Source: Verrucomicrobiaceae bacterium
Lineage (GTDB): Bacteria; Verrucomicrobiota; Verrucomicrobiae; Verrucomicrobiales; Akkermansiaceae
Reading direction: 5' to 3'
NCBI GenBank assembly: GCA_003820635.1
Contig: RPOS01000293.1
Span: 1 to 21,645, forward strand
Length of the DNA stretch: 21,645 nucleotides
In this document: in pieces, positions 5,897 through 10,757 of the stretch
Numbering within the stretch: the stretch's first letter is position 1
How the letters are laid out: each line of letters starts with the position of its first letter
Program-made: the position numbers and the translations under genes
The notes under the pieces: generated by a model
Seen by the model: only the letters and a program-made list of their open reading frames with translations
The model's database searches: none
Told to the model about the DNA's origin: nothing

Positions 5897-5923
5897 GAGC
5901 AGTTTAAGGACATGCTCAGGTCC
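5897..5923 (-). promoter_or_regulatory. Pseudoknot element, copy D
   Basis: Minus strand: stem 1 GGAC (5923-5920), CT, stem 2 GAGCA (5917-5913), T, stem 1' GTCC (5911-5908), TTAAAC (5907-5902), stem 2' TGCTC (5901-5897). Both stems pair fully. Compared with copy A, both arms of both stems changed together (CGTC/GACG to GGAC/GTCC, GGACA/TGTCC to GAGCA/TGCTC) while CT, T and TTAAAC stayed. It lies 28 nt before the 47-aa gene. Confidence 0.65.
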
Positions 5924-5936
5924 GTCAATACTTGGA

Positions 5937-5964
5937 ATCTTAATAACCGTAAGTTACTTGTAAA
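5937..5964 (-). promoter_or_regulatory. Weak candidate promoter before pseudoknot D
   Basis: On the minus strand TTTACA (5964-5959) is 16 nt from TAAGAT (5942-5937). These match the sigma-70-type boxes at 5 of 6 and 4 of 6 positions. Transcription would begin near 5930, placing pseudoknot D almost at the 5' end of the RNA. The 166-nt gap around it (5874-6038) otherwise holds only the C-run repeat. Confidence 0.25.
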
Positions 5965-5995
5965 GCTAATAAAAGATTCTCTTAACAGCCATAGC

Positions 5996-6032
5996 TCTGG
6001 TGCTGGCTGTCCCCGTGGGGGTCAGGGGGTAA
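5996..6032 (-). repeat. C-run/G-run hairpin repeat, copy 2
   Basis: Minus strand: TTACCCCC, TGA, CCCCC, AC, GGGGACAG, CCAGCACCAGAG. It matches copy 1 (5161-5194) in order and spacing apart from a short insertion before CACCAG. It begins about 7 nt after the stop of the 113-aa gene. A terminator-like position is plausible, but no T-run follows. Confidence 0.5.
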
Positions 6033-6038
6033 CTCTAG

Positions 6039-6380
6039 TTATTTTATATAGAGGTATGAGCCTGCCCAATCGCAGTTGCTTAGGCAGGTCTCAAATGATT
6101 GATCATCCAGCAGTTGATACCTCGCATGTTTGGCCGGTGCCTGCCATGAGGCTGGCTTGTAGATAGTCCCTGTTTGCCTTGCGACAAATGCATGGACTGA
6201 CCTGCCTTCATACTTGGTACCAGGGCTAGAGATATGGATGATCTTGTAGTACTTAACCCCGCGCTTAACTTCGTAAGAGACGGGGCTGTTGTACTGTTTG
6301 TAGAACTTATCTTCGAGAGTCTCGCAGAGTTGTTGGATGCGATCCTCGATAAGTTTGGTGTTAGCGCTTAGTGTTGTCAT
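6039..6380 (-). CDS. Conserved cyanophage-type hypothetical protein, 113 aa
   Basis: The N-terminal half is helical and charged (TKLIEDRIQQLCETLEDKFY). A Lys/Tyr-rich strand region follows (EVKRGVKYYKIIHISSPG). The motif GRSVHAFVARQTGTIYKPAS continues into WQAPAKHARY (about residues 61-90). I associate the HAFVxxxTGxxYKPASWxAP pattern from memory with a common uncharacterised cyanophage protein. The ATG at 6380 overlaps the previous gene by 20 nt. An ATG 33 nt upstream is in frame but less likely. Its fold and function are unknown. Confidence 0.8.
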   Translation of the reverse strand: MTTLSANTKLIEDRIQQLCETLEDKFYKQYNSPVSYEVKRGVKYYKIIHISSPGTKYEGRSVHAFVARQTGTIYKPASWQAPAKHARYQLLDDQSFETCLSNCDWAGSYLYIK

Positions 6381-6558
6381 GGTGTTGAGTAGGAGTTGGA
6401 TTGGTGATATCAATGCCGATTACACCACCTACGGTGATAGCGGCAATGATAATGGATAGGGCTGCCACACAGATCTTACATAGACGTGTCTCATGAGACG
6501 CATAGTAAGAGTCAAGGTGGATGAATCGCCCTGGTGACAATCGAACAATGTGTTTCAT
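6361..6558 (-). CDS. Small membrane protein, 65 aa
   Basis: The basic N-terminus (MKHIVRLSPGRFIHLDSYYA) precedes one hydrophobic helix (about residues 29-50, ICVAALSIIIAAITVGGVIG). A short polar tail rich in His, Thr and Asn follows. It is a single-pass membrane protein of unknown role. The gene overlaps the next by 20 nt. Upstream, within 75 nt, are a perfect 13-bp hairpin (6575-6606) and a terminator-like hairpin (6603-6620) that share bases, so its expression may be controlled by alternative RNA folding. Confidence 0.68.
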   Translation of the reverse strand: MKHIVRLSPGRFIHLDSYYASHETRLCKICVAALSIIIAAITVGGVIGIDITNPTPTQHHDNTKR

Positions 6559-6574
6559 CTTGAGTGAGTTGTGA

Positions 6575-6606
6575 GTTTTCTGCAGACGGTGAGGTCTGCA
6601 GAAAAC
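6575..6606. repeat. Perfect 13-bp inverted repeat, 6-nt loop
   Basis: The arms are GTTTTCTGCAGAC and GTCTGCAGAAAAC on either side of six bases. On the minus-strand RNA it ends 16 nt before the ATG of the 65-aa membrane protein gene. Its first four transcribed bases (6606-6603) also belong to the 3' arm of the adjacent hairpin, so the two cannot both form completely. Confidence 0.75.
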
Positions 6607-6633
6607 CTCCGTAGAGGTTTAGTGCAAACGTCA
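6603..6633 (-). terminator. Terminator-like unit, copy U1
   Basis: The unit begins with the stop codon of the 75-aa gene. On the minus strand it reads TGACGTTTGCACT, then stem AAACCTC, loop TACG, stem GAGGTTT, then TCTGCAG. A 7-bp stem with a UACG tetraloop followed by a short U-rich run suits a weak intrinsic terminator. Two related units lie at 6903-6968. Confidence 0.5.
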
Positions 6634-6858
6634 GGAGTTAACACTGATAAAAGCATCAATAACTTCAATGGCATGATCAGCAAAAATATCATGAGGCTCG
6701 GGATCCTGCCGAGCATATTCACTGTCGTGAAAACATTTATAACTTGAATAGCCATCTTTAATTAGTTGCCATGCCTCAGCAAGAGTCATGGATTGAGCCT
6801 CTTTCTCAGCAACTTGAAGTTTAAGTTGCAGATCAGGATCAAGCCAAAGATAGTTCAT
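6631..6858 (-). CDS. Hypothetical protein, 75 aa
   Basis: I chose the ATG at 6858 (MNYLWLDPDLQLKLQVAEKE). The frame continues upstream to a TTG at 6969, but that stretch is made of the terminator-like repeats. The protein is mostly helical and acidic, with SMTLAEAWQLIKDGYSSYKC in the middle and DHAIEVIDAFISVNS at the end. No family is recognised. Its TGA stop is the first codon of unit U1. Confidence 0.68.
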   Translation of the reverse strand: MNYLWLDPDLQLKLQVAEKEAQSMTLAEAWQLIKDGYSSYKCFHDSEYARQDPEPHDIFADHAIEVIDAFISVNS

Positions 6859-6902
6859 GGATGTGTAGTTGGTTTGAATGGGATAAAGCAGGTTGAATCC
6901 TG

Positions 6903-6937
6903 CAGAAAGGGACCTAAGTCCCTTAGTGCAAAAGTCA
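6903..6937 (-). terminator. Terminator-like unit, copy U3
   Basis: Minus strand: TGACTTTTGCACT, stem AAGGGAC, loop TTAG, stem GTCCCTT, then TCTGCAG. The 7-bp stem has a sequence unlike U1, but the order and the flanking TGAC and CTGCAG are shared. It follows U2 directly, so the gap 6859-6965 holds two units in tandem. Confidence 0.5.
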
Positions 6938-6968
6938 GAAACTCCGTAAAGGTTTAGTACAAACGTCA
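6937..6968 (-). terminator. Terminator-like unit, copy U2 (degenerate stem)
   Basis: It starts on the TGA stop of the 66-aa gene: TGACGTTTGTACT, then AAAC..GTTT around CTTTACGGA, ending in CTGAC. The stem is broken by a mismatch, so it looks like a decayed relative of U1. Its final bases are the start of U3. Confidence 0.35.
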
Positions 6969-7166
6969 AAGGTAACGCTTATCCAAGCAATAGTATGTAT
7001 CACCAAGGAAACCTTGGGTGTAGATGAGCTGATGCCCTGGCTTTGCTGGGCATGTCTTGACGTAATGCTTATTGAGTAGTTGCTGTGCTCCTGTAGACAG
7101 CAGCATGCCTGCTCCTATGCCCATCACGATGGCCAGCACAGAGTTTGAGAGTTCGTTGGAGTTCAT
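6966..7166 (-). CDS. Small membrane/secreted protein, 66 aa
   Basis: An N-terminal hydrophobic helix (about residues 8-29, VLAIVMGIGAGMLLSTGAQQ) precedes a short C-terminal domain. That domain has two Cys, in KTCPAKPGHQL and YYCLDKRYL, which might form a disulfide outside the membrane. The role is unknown. I chose the ATG at 7166; a GTG at 7172 overlapping the previous stop is an alternative that adds two residues. Its TGA stop opens unit U2. Confidence 0.68.
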   Translation of the reverse strand: MNSNELSNSVLAIVMGIGAGMLLSTGAQQLLNKHYVKTCPAKPGHQLIYTQGFLGDTYYCLDKRYL

Positions 7167-7168
7167 GT

Positions 7169-7336
7169 TCACTTCGTTGAGATGAATTTGGCAAGTGCGT
7201 TGCGATAGTCATTGACCTCATGGGCCAATGCATCACGCCGTACTTTGAGTTGAGCTTTAATCAGCTCAGGGGTCTTGTTCTCAGCTACCTTGACTGCTGC
7301 GACAGTAAGTAGCTGGGATAGCCGTTGTCTAATCAT
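7169..7336 (-). CDS. Basic helical protein, 55 aa
   Basis: MIRQRLSQLLTVAAVKVAEN leads into a Lys/Arg/Ala-rich helix (AQLKVRRDALAHEVNDYRNA). There is no clear membrane segment. It could be a small nucleic-acid- or protein-binding helical protein, but nothing diagnostic is visible. I chose the ATG at 7336. The frame extends to 7390, but that part is occupied by two strong hairpins. The stop lies 2 nt before the next ATG. Confidence 0.65.
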   Translation of the reverse strand: MIRQRLSQLLTVAAVKVAENKTPELIKAQLKVRRDALAHEVNDYRNALAKFISTK

Positions 7337-7348
7337 GGTGCGTTGATA

Positions 7349-7367
7349 GCCACCCTCAGTGGGTGGC
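7349..7367. repeat. 7-bp hairpin, GCCACCC/GGGTGGC
   Basis: This is a perfect 7-bp stem with a 5-base loop, 12 nt before the ATG of the 55-aa gene and directly after the hairpin at 7376-7396. It may affect translation of that gene. No T-run follows, so a terminator is unlikely. Confidence 0.5.
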
Positions 7368-7375
7368 AACAACTG

Positions 7376-7404
7376 GACCAGGGTTTGCACCTGGTCACCC
7401 GCTT
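7376..7404 (-). promoter_or_regulatory. TGCAAAC-loop hairpin, copy 1
   Basis: Minus strand: AAGCGGGT (7404-7397), stem GACCAGG, loop TGCAAAC, stem CCTGGTC. The loop and the leading octamer recur at 7613-7641 with a different stem. It lies 8 nt after the stop of the 50-aa gene and upstream of the 55-aa gene. Confidence 0.6.
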
Positions 7405-7411
7405 AGACGGA

Positions 7412-7564
7412 TCAGCTGCGAACAAATTCTTTGCTAACAAAGAACCGTTCGCCTTCCTCTGGTTCCTGGGACTGTACGTACTTGTCAGCCGCTGCACGGC
7501 TACCAAATACACCCATGAAGTGATCCTGGTACAGATCACAGAGGATGACAACGTAAACCGACAT
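7412..7564 (-). CDS. Small ORF with strong ribosome site, 50 aa
   Basis: It begins MSVYVVILCDLYQDHFMGVF and continues GSRAAADKYVQSQEPEEGER, ending FFVSKEFVRS. A perfect AGGAG (7575-7571) sits 6 nt before the ATG, the best Shine-Dalgarno in the left half. The shape (VYVV start, then GVFxSxxxADKYV) resembles small proteins I recall in phages, which are short beta-alpha folds of unknown function. TGCAAAC-loop hairpins lie on both sides of this gene. Confidence 0.72.
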   Translation of the reverse strand: MSVYVVILCDLYQDHFMGVFGSRAAADKYVQSQEPEEGERFFVSKEFVRS

Positions 7565-7612
7565 GGTTTACTCCTGTTGTGCGGTGCCTATCTCCGCTGT
7601 AGGCAATGGTTG

Positions 7613-7641
7613 CTGGTGGGTTTGCACCACCAGACTCGCTT
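7613..7641 (-). promoter_or_regulatory. TGCAAAC-loop hairpin, copy 2
   Basis: Minus strand: AAGCGAGT (7641-7634), stem CTGGTGG, loop TGCAAAC, stem CCACCAG. Compared with copy 1 the 7-bp stem is different but still perfectly paired, while the loop is identical and the leading octamer differs at one base. It is 48 nt upstream of the 50-aa gene start. Confidence 0.6.
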
Positions 7642-7678
7642 GGTTACGAATCAACATAAGTAATTAACCCGCTAAGGT

Positions 7679-7691
7679 ACCCCACTGGGGA
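7679..7691. repeat. Short ACCCC/GGGGA hairpin after first gene
   Basis: ACCCC, ACT, GGGGA can form a short stem 13 nt beyond the stop of the first operon gene. No T-run follows on either strand. It may slow polymerase or protect an RNA end; it is too short to call a terminator. Confidence 0.3.
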
Positions 7692-7704
7692 GGGCACAGC
7701 CTGA

Positions 7705-7896
7705 TCAATTAGTTGGATAGCTATTGGCTGCACACCAGGCCATGTGGACCTCGTGAGCATCCTTGGGCCAGTCGTGGCTAGCACATTGCTGTGCAGTTGC
7801 CTTGTCCAATTGGTGCACGGTTACTTGCGTACCGATACCAATGAGGACTGCAAAGCCACAGATGATGGGAGCTACGTTGGGAAATTGATAGCGCAT
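7705..7896 (-). CDS. Small membrane or secreted protein, 63 aa
   Basis: This is the first gene of the minus-strand operon. A hydrophobic helix (about residues 9-26, APIICGFAVLIGIGTQVTV) is followed by an external part. That part has two Cys, in TAQQCASHDWPKDAHEVH and AWCAANSYP, that could form a disulfide. The layout is like that of the 66-aa gene further on. I recall similar short proteins from cyanophages but no function. The ATG at 7896 lies about 160 nt downstream of the predicted promoter and 29 nt after the TTAAAC of pseudoknot copy E. Confidence 0.68.
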   Translation of the reverse strand: MRYQFPNVAPIICGFAVLIGIGTQVTVHQLDKATAQQCASHDWPKDAHEVHMAWCAANSYPTN

Positions 7897-7920
7897 GGTG
7901 CTGAGTTGCGATGGGATGTT

Positions 7921-7945
7921 GCTACGTTTAACGTCCAGCTCGACG
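7921..7945 (-). promoter_or_regulatory. Pseudoknot element, copy E (divergent)
   Basis: Minus strand: stem 1 CGTC (7945-7942), GA, stem 2 GCTG (7939-7936), stem 1' GACG (7935-7932), TTAAAC (7931-7926), G, stem 2' TAGC (7924-7921). Stem 1 pairs over 4 bp. Stem 2 has 3 Watson-Crick pairs plus G-U. The linker is GA instead of CT and there is no ATG inside, so this is the weakest copy. It heads the operon, 29 nt before the first gene. Confidence 0.4.
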
Positions 7946-7957
7946 GTTAGTCCTTGC

Positions 7958-7988
7958 TTTAATCCCGATCTTTCACATCGGAATTAAA
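7958..7988. repeat. 12-position inverted repeat in operon leader
   Basis: TTTAATCCCGAT, loop CTTTCAC, ATCGGAATTAAA: eleven of twelve positions pair, with one C-A mismatch. It lies in the untranslated leader between the promoter and pseudoknot E. It could be an attenuator, an RNA-stability hairpin or a DNA-binding dyad. No T-run follows on the minus strand. Confidence 0.55.
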
Positions 7989-8065
7989 CTAAGAACAATC
8001 TCACTGTCCTGTTTGAACCGTACAAGAGAGCGGGAGGATACCCAAAAATCGCGCGAAAGTTTGGG

Positions 8066-8094
8066 ATTATACTTCATTCAGTACGGATTCGTAA
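8066..8094 (-). promoter_or_regulatory. Promoter of the left operon
   Basis: On the minus strand a perfect TATAAT (8071-8066) is 17 nt from TTACGA (8094-8089), which matches TTGACA at 3 of 6 positions. Transcription would start near 8059, giving a leader of about 160 nt before the first gene. The weak -35 box suggests an activator or a phage-modified polymerase. Confidence 0.5.
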
Positions 8095-8114
8095 CATAAA
8101 ATCGACAAAGTTAA

Positions 8115-8129
8115 TGAGAATGATTCTCG
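8115..8129. promoter_or_regulatory. Fur-box-like dyad
   Basis: TGAGAAT G ATTCTCG is a 7-1-7 dyad with six perfect pairs. It agrees closely with the Fur-type consensus TGATAAT-N-ATTATCA and with the GAGAAT variant common in bacterial iron-regulated promoters. It ends about 20 bp upstream of the -35 box of the left operon promoter. Binding by a host Fur-family protein is an inference; a chance hairpin is possible. Confidence 0.35.
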
Positions 8130-8303
8130 ATAATGTGTCAGGTTCTTTTTTTCTACCTACGCTCTCTCCCGGTTAGGTGTTGGGAGAAGCGTCAGGTAAT
8201 TTTGTACCCTTTTCAGGGATATATGCGGCCCTACTTTTGTATAAACGTGTACTATTTTTTTAAATTTGTACGTAATATCCCCAATTAGCCCAAAAATTCA
8301 GAC

Positions 8304-8329
8304 AAAAAAGCCGGGTCCAACCCCGGCTT
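8304..8329 (-). terminator. Rho-independent terminator
   Basis: On the minus strand AAGCCGGG (8329-8322), loop GTTGGA, CCCGGCTT (8315-8308) is followed by a run of T (TTTTTT, 8309-8304). The 8-bp GC-rich stem plus U-tract is a textbook intrinsic terminator. It lies 26 nt after the stop of the 8355-8567 gene, which it should separate from the left operon. Confidence 0.9.
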
Positions 8330-8354
8330 GATATCCAAAAATTACATCGGTTAC

Positions 8355-8567
8355 CTAAACGGCACCTTTTTGTACGTGCTGTGTCGCCAAACTGACCGCT
8401 TGTTGGTACTTTTGCGTGTCAGGCACGGCTCTTGCTAACTCCTGGCCCGCAGCTGACCGCATATTCTGGACTTCAAAGGGGTGCATGCCACCTTCGCGCA
8501 GTTCATTGGCACGTTGATCAATTACTTGACGTACGTTCTCGCGCCTTTCCCTGATTGCGTCGTCCAT
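8355..8567 (-). CDS. Isolated helical hypothetical protein, 70 aa
   Basis: The protein is charged and helical throughout: MDDAIRERRENVRQVIDQRA, then NELREGGMHPFEVQNMRSAA and a tail ending HVQKGAV. No membrane segment or named DNA-binding motif is seen. It is a stand-alone unit, transcribed away from the plus-strand virion block and closed by its own strong terminator. That is unlike any other gene here and would suit a regulator. An ATG 15 nt upstream (8582) is an alternative start. I do not recognise a family. Confidence 0.65.
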   Translation of the reverse strand: MDDAIRERRENVRQVIDQRANELREGGMHPFEVQNMRSAAGQELARAVPDTQKYQQAVSLATQHVQKGAV

Positions 8568-8644
8568 TTTTATGTTCTGCACCGTACTTAACGGTTTATA
8601 TCTTTTAGTTTACAAGACTATTACGTTTTTTTATTACCCAAAGT

Positions 8645-8650
8645 TAGAAT
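8645..8650 (+). promoter_or_regulatory. Weak -10 candidate for the plus-strand block
   Basis: TAGAAT (5 of 6 to TATAAT) lies 38 nt before the ATG at 8689 in an AT-rich divergent region (8583-8688). No good -35 box is found at the right distance. An inverted repeat ACCGT-N5-ACGGT at about 8581-8595 could be an operator shared with the divergent gene. Confidence 0.2.
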
Positions 8651-8688
8651 GTAACCAACAAAAGATTAAAAAATACACCCTAAAGGTT

Positions 8689-10542
8689 ATGGCGCTCTCT
8701 CCTGCTGACTTTTACGCCTATAGCCGCGCTACTGGGGCGCCAATCCCAGAAGATCCGCAAGAACGGGCTGACATGGCCCCAGAAGTTCTAGAATTCCGCC
8801 GTAATCAACTCAAAGCTCCACAACAAGAGTCAAACCCACTCAATGCCCTTGGTGCTGCAGCCCTAGGTTTAGGTGCACTCGCTGGTTTGGGTTTTGGTGC
8901 ACGTCGTTTGATGCGTCGTGAGCCAACAATTCCACAAGGCCCCCGCAAATCCGCAACCGCTGGTGTACGCCAAGTTGATCTTGCGGACCTTCAAGGTGCT
9001 GTGCGTCGTGTTGCTGCAGAACCTGCGCCTTCCACTCCACCGCCTGCATCAAGAATTGCCAGCCGTAGTGTAATGCCTACGGATGAGGAAGCTTTTAGTC
9101 AGTACACTCGTCAATTACGTGCTGAGCTTCCAGAACCTACTGCAGAAGAACTGGATTTCCCTTCTGCTGCAAGTCGCGCTTACGGTGTTGGTTACCGCGA
9201 AAGGCAAACTGAACCTGGCTATCGCTCTGCTGCACTTGCCGCTTTCGATAAGAAGTATCCACCGTCTCCTGAGTTGCAAGCCGCACGTCGCGCTACGGCA
9301 CAACAAGATTTAATTGACGCATCTCTCCGGTTGCAAGCCGGCGATGCATCTCTGACAGATATTCAAAAAACCCAAACGCCTGTTAATGCCGATCAGTTCA
9401 TTAACGCAGTTGAGTCTGGTGAAGACCAAACAACTGGCCGTGTACTGAAACAGGTCAACATCGCAGATCCCTGGGGCGAATCAACCATTTCTCCTAGTGC
9501 GATCAATGATCAACAAGCCCTCCCAACCTTATCTGCGCTAGAAGCTAGCCCTCAAGAACAGGCACAACAGTTCCTTCAGTCTAGGTTTGAAGAGTTAGGG
9601 GCCACTATCCCTGGCCGCTATCGGCGCGAACGTGCCATGGGACAAGATCCTGCCATTGCAGAAGCAATGGAGCTGTATGCATCAACCGGTGATCCAGGCG
9701 TCCTTTCTCGTTTATCTGCAACACCGTCTTCTCCTCTAACCGTTACGCCACGCGTGCAAACTGCATTCCTCGAAGCAGAAGTGCCAACAGGTAAGTTTTA
9801 TGAGGTGACCCCACGTACTGAATTCGTTGGAGATCTTGAAGCAAAAGATATTGCTCTTACAAACCAAATCTCTAGCCTTGGGGCAAAACAACAAAGCATC
9901 CTTGGACGCTTACAAGAGATTGATGAGATTGAACCTCAACTACGTGTAGCAATGGCCAATGAGCCTGAGGGTGGTGGATACTACTCTCGGATGTTTGGTC
10001 AGTTAATGGCAGAAAAACAAAACCTGCCTGCTCCAGAAAGTTTCAATGTTGATATCGGGGATGCGCTTGCAGAACGGAGCTTTGTTCGTGCTCAGATCAA
10101 ATCTGAAGAAGACCTGGGGCCCAAGTACAAATTATCCGAACGTCAAGAAGGTGTGCGTCCTTTCTATGAACTAGATCCTTCCAGTGGCGAGCCCATTGCT
10201 GAAACCCTTGAGATTCGCGGAGGTCGCCCATCTGTTCAGTTAGAAGAACAAAAAACTGGTGGTGGCCGTGGTTATGCCATGTATGACCCTGAGTCCCAAA
10301 CAGGTTCTTCCATTGGTATCTATGGGGTTGAGCCTCGCAATTACCCGATTGCCGATCCAGAGTTACGTCCAACTGTTCTCCAACGTGAAGAAACAAAAGG
10401 TCTTAAGTTACGGCAAGAACCAAACCGTTCAACGCCAGAAGCAAAACTCCGTTCCCTGGAAGTAAGTGAAGCATTGCGTCGCGCTACAATTGAGGGACGC
10501 GATCCGCAATCAATTCTCAAACAGTTTGGTATTGGTATCTGA
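8689..10542 (+). CDS. Large putative virion protein, 617 aa
   Basis: I chose the ATG at 8689 (MALSPADFYAYSRATGAPIP). The frame is open back to 8572, but that part is AT-rich and reads like non-coding DNA. One hydrophobic Ala/Gly/Leu segment (about residues 51-70) ends in RRLMRR and is followed by a long Pro/Ala/Glu/Gln-rich region with low-complexity stretches and no enzyme motif. I recall a similar N-terminus in cyanophage structural proteins but cannot name it. As first gene of the plus-strand block it may be an internal virion or ejection protein. The next ATG is 2 nt after its stop. Confidence 0.8.
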   Translation: MALSPADFYAYSRATGAPIPEDPQERADMAPEVLEFRRNQLKAPQQESNPLNALGAAALGLGALAGLGFGARRLMRREPTIPQGPRKSATAGVRQVDLADLQGAVRRVAAEPAPSTPPPASRIASRSVMPTDEEAFSQYTRQLRAELPEPTAEELDFPSAASRAYGVGYRERQTEPGYRSAALAAFDKKYPPSPELQAARRATAQQDLIDASLRLQAGDASLTDIQKTQTPVNADQFINAVESGEDQTTGRVLKQVNIADPWGESTISPSAINDQQALPTLSALEASPQEQAQQFLQSRFEELGATIPGRYRRERAMGQDPAIAEAMELYASTGDPGVLSRLSATPSSPLTVTPRVQTAFLEAEVPTGKFYEVTPRTEFVGDLEAKDIALTNQISSLGAKQQSILGRLQEIDEIEPQLRVAMANEPEGGGYYSRMFGQLMAEKQNLPAPESFNVDIGDALAERSFVRAQIKSEEDLGPKYKLSERQEGVRPFYELDPSSGEPIAETLEIRGGRPSVQLEEQKTGGGRGYAMYDPESQTGSSIGIYGVEPRNYPIADPELRPTVLQREETKGLKLRQEPNRSTPEAKLRSLEVSEALRRATIEGRDPQSILKQFGIGI

Positions 10543-10544
10543 TC

Positions 10545-10757
10545 ATGGCTGAGAAGAAAAAAGATAAAAAGTGGATTCAAGGCACCGAGATGAAGGAAGG
10601 GGCTTTCACCGCCAAAGCTAAAAAGCGTGGTATCACCGCCGCCCAGCTCCAGGAGAACGTGCTGTCAACACCAGATAAGTACGATGACAAAACAGTTAAG
10701 CAAGCGAACCTTCGCAAAACCCTGGTAGGCTTACACAAGAAAAAGAAAGCTAAATGA
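10545..10757 (+). CDS. Basic conserved hypothetical protein, 70 aa
   Basis: The protein is Lys-rich: MAEKKKDKKWIQGTEMKEGA, then FTAKAKKRGITAAQLQENVL and a C-terminus KTLVGLHKKKKAK. The pattern WIQG..KxGAFTAKAKKxG followed by ANLxKTL is one I recall in small proteins of many phage structural regions. The charge suggests DNA binding or a packaged protein. It overlaps the next gene by 4 nt (ATGA). Confidence 0.75.
   Translation: MAEKKKDKKWIQGTEMKEGAFTAKAKKRGITAAQLQENVLSTPDKYDDKTVKQANLRKTLVGLHKKKKAK

Larger units (their letters stand above)
7897..8354. other. Gene-free control region
   Basis: No credible gene is present in these 458 bases. In order they hold pseudoknot E, a 12-position hairpin, CCCAAA/TTTGGG around an 8-bp palindrome TCGCGCGA (8049-8056), a minus-strand promoter and a Fur-like dyad. 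Next come a hairpin of CGCT-TCTCCC with GGGAGA-AGCG (8160-8192), an AT-rich stretch bounded by GGGATAT and ATATCCC (about 8216-8280), and the terminator of the next gene. AGAGAGCG near 8027 is complementary to CGCTCTCT near 8160. It may serve as a transcription hub or an origin. Confidence 0.6.

Noticed and set aside
1595..5923. TTAAAC in the pseudoknots as a ribosomal frameshift site (UUUAAAC type)
   Set aside because: The base before TTAAAC is G or C, so the X-XXY-YYZ heptamer is not met, and the run lies within the fold rather than 5-9 nt before it.
6859..6969. Upstream extension of the 75-aa protein to a TTG at 6969
   Set aside because: That part consists of the two terminator-like repeat units, and an ATG is available after them.
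8572..8688. Upstream extension of the 617-aa protein by 39 residues
   Set aside because: The stretch is AT-rich, reads like intergenic DNA and overlaps the divergent gene's start; the ATG at 8689 starts a natural N-terminus.
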